NCBI GenBank assembly: GCA_017543725.1
Contig: JAFYFO010000087.1
Coordinates: 1 to 7,690, forward strand
From: Eubacterium sp.
Lineage (GTDB): Bacteria > Bacillota > Clostridia > Oscillospirales > Acutalibacteraceae
Direction: 5' to 3'
Length of the DNA stretch: 7,690 nucleotides
In this document: positions 1 through 3,946 of the stretch, piece after piece
How positions within the stretch are numbered: position 1 is the first letter of the stretch
How the letters are laid out: every line of letters starts with the position of its first letter
Notes under the pieces: generated by a model
The model's input: the letters and a program-made list of their open reading frames with translations, nothing else
Told to the model about the DNA's origin: nothing
The model's database searches: none
Position numbers and translations under genes: made by a program

Positions 1-2
1 AT

Positions 3-170
3 ATTCTTATTGCAAAAACAAAAACTAAATGGGGAAATCTTTGCGAAAGCTATAAACACGCTATCGATGCGGAAAATGTTGAAAACCTTGAGCTTCTTCG
101 CTTTGAAGGAAAGGCAGTCAGCCCCGAGGATGAGGATATCAGATTAAACAATGTTAAATTAGTGAGGTAG
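3..170 (+). CDS. C-terminal fragment of an unidentified protein
   Basis: An open frame enters from the left edge and ends at TAG 168-170, giving the last 55 residues (ending LNNVKLVR). The start lies outside the window. The fragment is charged and soluble-looking, with a helical-looking stretch (YKHAIDAENVENLELL) and an acidic PEDED turn, and no membrane segment. I do not recognise the family. Only 6 bases separate its stop from the next ATG, and the ribosome site of the SecB-like gene lies inside its last codons, so the two are almost certainly co-transcribed. Because SecB-like chaperones outside Proteobacteria sometimes sit behind toxin-antitoxin pairs, this could be an antitoxin, but nothing visible in the fragment shows it. 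It could equally be a housekeeping or client protein. Confidence 0.6.
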   Translation: MLIAKTKTKWGNLCESYKHAIDAENVENLELLRFEGKAVSPEDEDIRLNNVKLVR

Positions 171-176
171 AAAAAA

Positions 177-587
177 ATGGTTGAATTAAAAGGATACAAG
201 ATTAATTCCGGTTCATTTGAAAACAAGGTTAAAAACGGAACCCAGCTCAAGCTTCAGAATCAGGTTAAATATAATGTTAATTATATAGAAAGCGAAAACA
301 AATGCGTTGGCATACTTGATTTCAGAGTAAGCGATGCGGATATGAATCCCTTCGAAATCAGAATTGAAATGGTTGCTGAATTTGCTTATCAGGAGGGCGA
401 TGAAAAGCCCGATATTCATACAGGCAGCTTTGACCAGCTGTTTCCGTTTTTGCGCCAGATTATAAACAGCATAACAACAATGAGCGGTATGCCCGGTCTT
501 CTTATTCCGATAATGAAACTAAACCGTGATTCCGTTTCAGTTGGCAAGCCAAAGGAGGAGGACGAGGAAAGCTCGCCTTTAAACTAA
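177..587 (+). CDS. SecB-like chaperone (protein-export chaperone family)
   Basis: This 136-residue protein resembles SecB, the tetrameric cytosolic chaperone that holds client proteins unfolded for export or folding. Three things support this. The length is close to the roughly 150-residue family size. The N-terminal half alternates in a beta-sheet-like way. Most tellingly, residues 87-115 carry a LFPFLRQII helix followed by MPGLLIPIMKL, matching the LFPxAR...FPxLxLxPxNF signature of SecB. The tail (KEEDEESS) is acidic and probably disordered. The start at 177 is supported by GAGG at 164-167, seven to nine bases upstream. No signal peptide or membrane segment is seen. It sits 6 bases after the preceding gene and overlaps the next by one base, so it is mid-operon. 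Low-GC Gram-positives generally lack the classical SecB export route, so the client may be specific, for example an operon partner as in toxin-antitoxin-chaperone modules. Family call fairly sure; role unknown. Confidence 0.75.
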   Translation: MVELKGYKINSGSFENKVKNGTQLKLQNQVKYNVNYIESENKCVGILDFRVSDADMNPFEIRIEMVAEFAYQEGDEKPDIHTGSFDQLFPFLRQIINSITTMSGMPGLLIPIMKLNRDSVSVGKPKEEDEESSPLN

Positions 588-589
588 TG
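551..589 (+). promoter_or_regulatory. Purine-rich ribosome site in a possible bulged hairpin, TAATG overlap
   Basis: The end of the SecB-like gene contains AGGAGG (556-561), which is too far from the ATG at 587 (25 bases) to act as a normal ribosome site. The segment can fold: AAAGG 551-555 pairs with CCTTT 576-580, and CGAG 563-566 pairs with CTCG 572-575. AGGAGGA then forms a 7-base bulge and the stem ends six bases before the ATG. This could bring the site close to the start, or the TAATG overlap could simply allow reinitiation. The purine run also encodes a Glu-rich tail, so it may be incidental. Confidence 0.3.
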
Positions 590-766
590 GATAATCTATG
601 CGATGAATGCTTCTATAACACCATTGATGAAGAAAGCGAGGAATATTTTTGCTCGCTGACTCTTGATGAGGATGAATATGCAAAAATGCTTTTTGAAAAC
701 AACAAGCAATGCAAGTATTTCCGCCCCGATACGGGAGAATACTCAATAGTAAGAAAACAGAACTGA
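587..766 (+). CDS. Small four-cysteine protein, DUF6472-like
   Basis: This 59-residue ORF begins at the ATG overlapping the TAA of the SecB-like gene (TAATG) and ends at TGA 764-766. The sequence opens MDNLCDECFYN, with C5 and C8 as a CxxC pair, C22 after an acidic EEYFC stretch, and C42 in KQCKYFRPDTGEYSIVRKQ. That layout (CxxC, YxC, LDEDE, CxYFR, GEYxIVRKQ) resembles the short clostridial proteins annotated DUF6472, whose function is unknown. The four cysteines could bind zinc or a similar metal, which is inference. Translation is probably coupled to the upstream gene through the stop/start overlap. The terminator hairpin includes its stop codon, making it the last gene of the operon. That it is a real gene is well supported by the overlap, the motif pattern and the abutting terminator. 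The family name comes from memory and is less certain. Confidence 0.75.
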   Translation: MDNLCDECFYNTIDEESEEYFCSLTLDEDEYAKMLFENNKQCKYFRPDTGEYSIVRKQN

Positions 767-786
767 TTTTTCAGTTCTGTTTTTTT
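754..786 (+). terminator. Intrinsic terminator overlapping a stop codon
   Basis: ACAGAACTGA (757-766) pairs perfectly with TCAGTTCTGT (771-780) across a TTTT loop and is followed by six T (781-786). Flanking A754-756 can pair with the first T residues. The TGA stop of the four-cysteine gene is the end of the left arm, so this terminator is packed directly against the coding sequence and ends the SecB-like operon. Confidence 0.92.
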
Positions 787-796
787 GTGAAGAGTT

Positions 797-841
797 GAGA
801 GTGGAGGGTGGAGAGCGGAGTTTTTGGTGCTGCGCACAGCA
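797..841. repeat. Degenerate 7-bp tandem repeat with adjoining small palindrome
   Basis: Three and a half units follow each other without gaps: GAGAGTG (797-803), GAGGGTG (804-810), GAGAGCG (811-817), then GAG. After a TTTTTGG spacer comes TGCTG-CGCA-CAGCA (828-841), a 5-bp inverted repeat. GAGAGTGGAG-type tracts are familiar as dispersed intergenic elements in Ruminococcus-like genomes (from memory). This one lies directly after the operon terminator and before the next promoter. It has no coding potential on either strand that I would defend. Confidence 0.6.
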
Positions 842-908
842 ATTTAATTGCAATATAAACAACAATTTACCCGCTATACAGTGGGCTATTTTTTGTATAA
901 TTTATCAC

Positions 909-938
909 TTTACAATGGTATAAAAAATATAATATAAT
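909..938 (+). promoter_or_regulatory. Sigma-A-type promoter for the DUF1015 gene
   Basis: TTTACA (909-914) and a consensus TATAAT (933-938) are separated by 18 bases. Transcription would start near 945, leaving a leader of about 25 bases before the ATG at 971. A second TATAAT (928-933) overlaps but has no -35 at proper distance. Just upstream, CCCGC 870-874 can pair with GTGGG 881-885 before a T run, a weak terminator-like hairpin that might shield this promoter from read-through. Confidence 0.65.
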
Positions 939-970
939 AAATTGAAAAATTTGGAGAATGAGGTGAAATA

Positions 971-2209
971 ATGGCAGTTTTTAAGGCATTCAGGGCATAC
1001 CGCCCCGCAAAAGAGAATCAGGCGCTTATTCCTGCGCTTCCATACGATGTTATGAACACTGAGGAAGCAAGGGAAATGGTTAAGGGAAATCCCCTCTCCT
1101 TCCTGCATGTTGATAAGGCTCAGATTGATTTTGAAAAAGGATTCGACCAGTATTCGCAGCAGGTTTACGATAAGGCAAGAGAAAACCTTCTTGCTCTTGA
1201 AAACAGCGGAAAAATGATTCAGGATGAAAAACCCTGCCTGTATATCTACCGTCAGGTTATGAACGGCCGTTCCCAAACCGGTATAGTCGGATGCGCTTCA
1301 ATAGACGACTATATGAATAATGTTATTAAAAAGCACGAGCACACCCTTGCCGTTAAGGAGCAGGACAGAGTTAATCATGTTGACGCCTGCGACGCAAACA
1401 CCGGTCCGATTTTCTTAACCTACAGAAACGACCACGAAATAAACACAATCGTCAACAACTGGATTCGCAATCACGAAAGCACATATGATTTCACTCAAAA
1501 CAGCGTTAAGCAAACGGTCTGGGTTATAGATGATGAAGAAACTGTTTGCCTTCTTCAGAATTTATTTGATAAGGTCAGCGCCCTTTATATTGCAGACGGC
1601 CACCACCGCTGCGCTTCAGCGGTTCGCGTCGGTAATATGAGAAGGGAGGAAAAACCCGATTACACAGGAAATGAAGAATTCAATTTCTTCCTTGCTGTTG
1701 CCTTCCCCGATGAAGAACTTGCCATTATGGACTACAACCGGGTTGTTAAAGATTTAAACGGCTTATCAAAAGAGGAGTTTTTTGAAAAGGTTTCCGAAAA
1801 ATTCGATATTTCGCCTCTTTCATCTCAGACGAAACCGAATGAAAGACATTCATTTTCAATGTTTATTGATAAAGAATGGTTTTCTCTCAAAGCAAAAGAC
1901 GGAACTTTTGATAAAAACGACCCCGTTGACAGGCTTGATGTTTCAATTCTTCAGAATAATCTTCTCTGTCCGATTCTCGGCATTGATAATCCTAAAACAA
2001 ATCAGAGAATTGAGTTTATCGGCGGAATAAGAGGTCTTGACGAACTCGAAAGAAGAGCAAACAGCGATATGAGAGTTGCTTTTGCAATGTTCCCGACAAC
2101 GATAGACGACCTTATGTCAATTGCCGACGCGGATAAAATAATGCCCCCGAAATCAACCTGGTTTGAGCCAAAACTTCTTTCGGGACTCTTCATTCACCAC
2201 TTATCATAA
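971..2209 (+). CDS. DUF1015 family protein (COG4198-type)
   Basis: This 412-residue soluble protein has the full-length DUF1015 layout. It has an N-terminal FKAFRAYRP...ALPYDV segment (residues 4-27) and a K-HEHT...K-QDR motif (121-133). The signature IADGHHRCASA lies at 207-217, and the C-terminal STWFEPKLLSGL at 395-406 matches the family ending. The ADGHHR motif resembles the nucleotide/phosphate-binding GxHR motif of ParB/sulfiredoxin-fold proteins. This family is often found near serine biosynthesis genes in anaerobes, but no such gene is visible here, and its reaction is not securely established to my knowledge. The start at 971 is supported by GAGGTG (960-965), five bases upstream. It has its own promoter and terminator, so it is probably monocistronic. 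There is no signal peptide or membrane segment. Family call is firm; function is open. Confidence 0.9.
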   Translation: MAVFKAFRAYRPAKENQALIPALPYDVMNTEEAREMVKGNPLSFLHVDKAQIDFEKGFDQYSQQVYDKARENLLALENSGKMIQDEKPCLYIYRQVMNGRSQTGIVGCASIDDYMNNVIKKHEHTLAVKEQDRVNHVDACDANTGPIFLTYRNDHEINTIVNNWIRNHESTYDFTQNSVKQTVWVIDDEETVCLLQNLFDKVSALYIADGHHRCASAVRVGNMRREEKPDYTGNEEFNFFLAVAFPDEELAIMDYNRVVKDLNGLSKEEFFEKVSEKFDISPLSSQTKPNERHSFSMFIDKEWFSLKAKDGTFDKNDPVDRLDVSILQNNLLCPILGIDNPKTNQRIEFIGGIRGLDELERRANSDMRVAFAMFPTTIDDLMSIADADKIMPPKSTWFEPKLLSGLFIHHLS

Positions 2210-2222
2210 TATGTTTAATATT

Positions 2223-2251
2223 AAAAGGAGGGAAAATCGCCCTCCTTTTTT
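2223..2251 (+). terminator. Strong intrinsic terminator
   Basis: AAAAGGAGGG (2223-2232) pairs perfectly with CCCTCCTTTT (2240-2249) around an AAAATCG loop and runs into T residues to 2251. It starts 13 bases after the DUF1015 stop codon. Since A-rich and T-rich arms flank it, it may also work weakly in the opposite direction, but no convergent gene is present. Confidence 0.92.
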
Positions 2252-2291
2252 ATATTATATCAAACTTCATATTCATTTTTCATAAAATATC

Positions 2292-2320
2292 TTGAAAAAC
2301 ATATATAAATATGGTATAGT
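2292..2320 (+). promoter_or_regulatory. Extended -10 sigma-A promoter for the M28 peptidase gene
   Basis: TTGAAA (2292-2297) and TATAGT (2315-2320) are spaced by 17 bases, with TG at 2312-2313 giving an extended -10. Transcription would start near 2327, about 25 bases before the ATG. ATAGT-TTT-ACTAT (2316-2328) is an inverted repeat lying over the -10 and start site. Confidence 0.75.
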
Positions 2321-2352
2321 TTTACTATATTTTTTGGATTGGAGAGATACTT

Positions 2353-3615
2353 ATGAAAATTGCAAATGAATACGGCAGTGTTTCAACCATTAAGGAAAAC
2401 ACTGATTTTTCCGTTAAACAGATAACCGATATCTGCGATAATATCGGTCCGAGAAAGCCGGGCTCACCCGAGGAGTTGAAGGCTCAGAAATTTATGGAGG
2501 AGGATTTGAAGCCCCTTTCCGATAAAACCGAAATTGAGGATTTCACCCTTCATCGCCAGGGATTTATGGGATTTATTCCGTTCACTGTTTGTATGGGCAT
2601 CGGAGCAACCTTTGTTAACTGGTTCGGTAAGCCGATTATCGCATTTATAATGTGTATTCTTGCTTTCGTTCCTCTTATTCTTGAATTTCTTATGTATAAG
2701 GAATTTGATGATTTCCTTTTCCCGAAGCAAACATCCCACAACCTTATCGCAACTAAGGCTCCGAAGGGCGAAACAAAGCAGAGAATTCTTCTTGTCGGTC
2801 ATTCCGACAGCCAGTTTGAATGGCCTATTAACCTCCTTCTCGGCGGTCTTAAAGCAAAACTTTTAGTTGAAGTTCCCGCAGTTGTCGGACTTGTTATAAC
2901 AACTATTTTCTCACTCATCTGCGTTTTTGCCGCTCACGGTCAGGCTGCAAGAACAATAGACGGCAGCGCAAGATGGTTCTTTGTTTTATTCTTCATCGTT
3001 GGCTGCGTTTTCGCGCCGTTTGAATTTTCTTTCATCTTCTTCCAGAGTTGGACGAAATCCGTTCCCGGCGCTTCCGATAACCTTTCGGGATGCTATGTTG
3101 GAATAGGCGCTCTCAAATCGCTCAGAGAAGCGGGAATTGATATGGAACAAACCGAAATCAGAGTTATCTGCTCGGGTTCCGAAGAAGCAGGCCTTCGCGG
3201 AGCAAAGGCATATGCAAAACGCCACGAAAAAGAACTCAAGGATATTCCAACCGTCTGCATCGGTCTTGACACTTTCAGAGACCTTGAAGATATGGCGGTT
3301 TACGACCGCGACCTTTCCGGAACTCTTCAGCACGACTGGGGCGCAAAATATCTTATTAAAAACGCTGCCGCAAACTGCGGATACGACCTTAAATTTGAAT
3401 CAATTTATATCGGTGCCTGCGACGCTGCCGCTTTTGAACAGCAGGGTATTCCTTCAACGGGCTTTGCCGCTATGGACCCCGCTCCCGCCGATTACTATCA
3501 CACAAGAAACGATAATCCCGAAAACCTTCGTCCCGAAGCGCTTGAAGCGGCAATTGAGATTATGGTTGAAGCCTGCTGTATGTACGATAAAGAAGGCTTG
3601 CCCAAAAAAGACTAG
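2353..3615 (+). CDS. M28-family zinc metallopeptidase with four internal membrane segments
   Basis: This 420-residue protein carries the expected di-zinc M28 residues in order: H150 and D152 (GHSDS), bridging D242 (PGASDNLSG), E277/E278 (GSEEAG), D306 (GLDTF) and H383 (YYHTRND). The N-terminal NIGPRKPGSPEE (30-41) and ACDAAAFEQQGIP (355-367) also fit the family. Known members are aminopeptidases or related amidohydrolases; the substrate here cannot be told. No N-terminal signal peptide is seen. Instead, hydrophobic segments occur at about 71-90 and 94-114, before the HxD motif, and at about 169-195 and 208-230, between HxD and the bridging Asp. Two membrane hairpins would leave all metal ligands on one side, probably cytoplasmic. 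The start at 2353 has GGAG (2341-2344) eight bases upstream. It is monocistronic, flanked by its own promoter and terminator. An intramembrane or membrane-tethered peptidase is a reasonable inference; family membership is firm. Confidence 0.9.
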   Translation: MKIANEYGSVSTIKENTDFSVKQITDICDNIGPRKPGSPEELKAQKFMEEDLKPLSDKTEIEDFTLHRQGFMGFIPFTVCMGIGATFVNWFGKPIIAFIMCILAFVPLILEFLMYKEFDDFLFPKQTSHNLIATKAPKGETKQRILLVGHSDSQFEWPINLLLGGLKAKLLVEVPAVVGLVITTIFSLICVFAAHGQAARTIDGSARWFFVLFFIVGCVFAPFEFSFIFFQSWTKSVPGASDNLSGCYVGIGALKSLREAGIDMEQTEIRVICSGSEEAGLRGAKAYAKRHEKELKDIPTVCIGLDTFRDLEDMAVYDRDLSGTLQHDWGAKYLIKNAAANCGYDLKFESIYIGACDAAAFEQQGIPSTGFAAMDPAPADYYHTRNDNPENLRPEALEAAIEIMVEACCMYDKEGLPKKD

Positions 3616-3619
3616 TTTT

Positions 3620-3647
3620 CAGTTGACAGATATCAGTAATCAGTTAA
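3620..3647. repeat. Degenerate 7-bp tandem repeat (CAG-phased)
   Basis: Four contiguous heptamers share CAG at the same phase: CAGTTGA (3620-3626), CAGATAT (3627-3633), CAGTAAT (3634-3640), CAGTTAA (3641-3647). They begin four bases after the peptidase stop codon, and the last unit runs into the terminator's left arm. The unit sequence differs from the GAGAGTG tract at 797-820, but period and placement next to a terminator are alike. Confidence 0.55.
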
Positions 3648-3686
3648 AGGATTTGACAAATTTTTGCCAAATCCTTTAATTTTTTT
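3644..3686 (+). terminator. Strong intrinsic terminator, 12-bp stem
   Basis: TTAAAGGATTTG (3644-3655) pairs perfectly with CAAATCCTTTAA (3668-3679), and TTTTTTT follows (3680-3686). The loop can add a short CAAA/TTTG inner stem. It ends the M28 peptidase transcript 28 bases after its stop codon. Confidence 0.93.
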
Positions 3687-3853
3687 GTAATTTGTTATAC
3701 TTTTGTTGTACATGGGGGTATATAATATACTAAAATAGATGTAAACTATCAAAATATTATAGATATGGGCTTTTGTAATGCTTTTGTAATAATCACACAA
3801 TTACTGCAAAAATAATTTGTTATTTTTCACAAAAAGTTTTTTGCAAAAATCTA

Positions 3854-3882
3854 TTTACAATTTGTTCACAATCGTCTATTAT
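3854..3882 (+). promoter_or_regulatory. Candidate sigma-A promoter for the secreted protein gene
   Basis: TTTACA (3854-3859) and TATTAT (3877-3882) are 17 bases apart. A better -10 hexamer, TATAAT, lies at 3882-3887, but its spacing to TTTACA is 22 bases and no good alternative -35 is seen. Transcription would start about 3889-3893, on the edge of the ATTAAAATTTTAAT palindrome, leaving a leader of about 55 bases. Confidence 0.55.
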
Positions 3883-3891
3883 ATAATGTGG

Positions 3892-3905
3892 ATTAAAATT
3901 TTAAT
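3892..3905. promoter_or_regulatory. 14-bp palindrome at the likely transcription start
   Basis: ATTAAAATTTTAAT is a perfect inverted repeat located 5 to 10 bases after the -10 candidates. The position would suit a repressor operator. AT-only palindromes also arise by chance in such DNA, so this is tentative. Confidence 0.3.
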
Positions 3906-3946
3906 AAGTAATTTATTTAGAGTTAGTATATATAAAGGAGTAAACA

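Larger units (their letters stand above)
3687..3946 (+). promoter_or_regulatory. Long AT-rich control region upstream of the secreted protein gene
   Basis: These 260 bases have no gene I would defend. Visible elements are: a 13-bp palindrome GTATATAATATAC (3718-3730); a tandem duplication of GCTTTTGTAAT (3769-3779, 3780-3790), with the core TTTTGTAAT also at 3683-3691; a palindrome TTTTTGCAAAAA (3838-3849); the promoter; a 14-bp palindrome ATTAAAATTTTAAT (3892-3905) near the expected transcription start; and AAGGAG (3935-3940), six bases before the ATG. The other genes here have leaders and promoters packed into about 100-200 bases, so this is a comparatively long region and suggests regulation. 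No known riboswitch fold is recognised. Confidence 0.55.

Noticed and set aside
3..766. Calling the first operon a toxin-antitoxin-chaperone system
   Set aside because: No toxin or antitoxin domain can be read in the visible 55-residue fragment or in the four-cysteine protein; kept only as a hypothesis.
870..894. CCCGC/GTGGG hairpin followed by a T run
   Set aside because: The stem is five pairs with one G-T wobble and the T run starts four bases away; there is no transcript that clearly needs it, so I did not list it as a terminator.
905..1276. 123-codon open frame on the - strand over the DUF1015 gene start
   Set aside because: It is antisense to a well-supported gene and to its promoter, with no recognisable domain or start signal of its own.
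3137..3679. 180-codon open frame on the + strand overlapping the M28 peptidase
   Set aside because: It is an out-of-frame shadow of a gene with a complete set of catalytic motifs, has no ribosome site and runs through the terminator stem.
3721..3726. TATAAT as a second promoter -10 for the secreted protein gene
   Set aside because: No -35 hexamer at 16-18 bases; the match is better explained by the palindrome that contains it.
3838..3849. TTTTTGCAAAAA palindrome as an operator or terminator
   Set aside because: It has no loop for a hairpin and A/T tracts of this kind arise often in such DNA; listed only as part of the control region.
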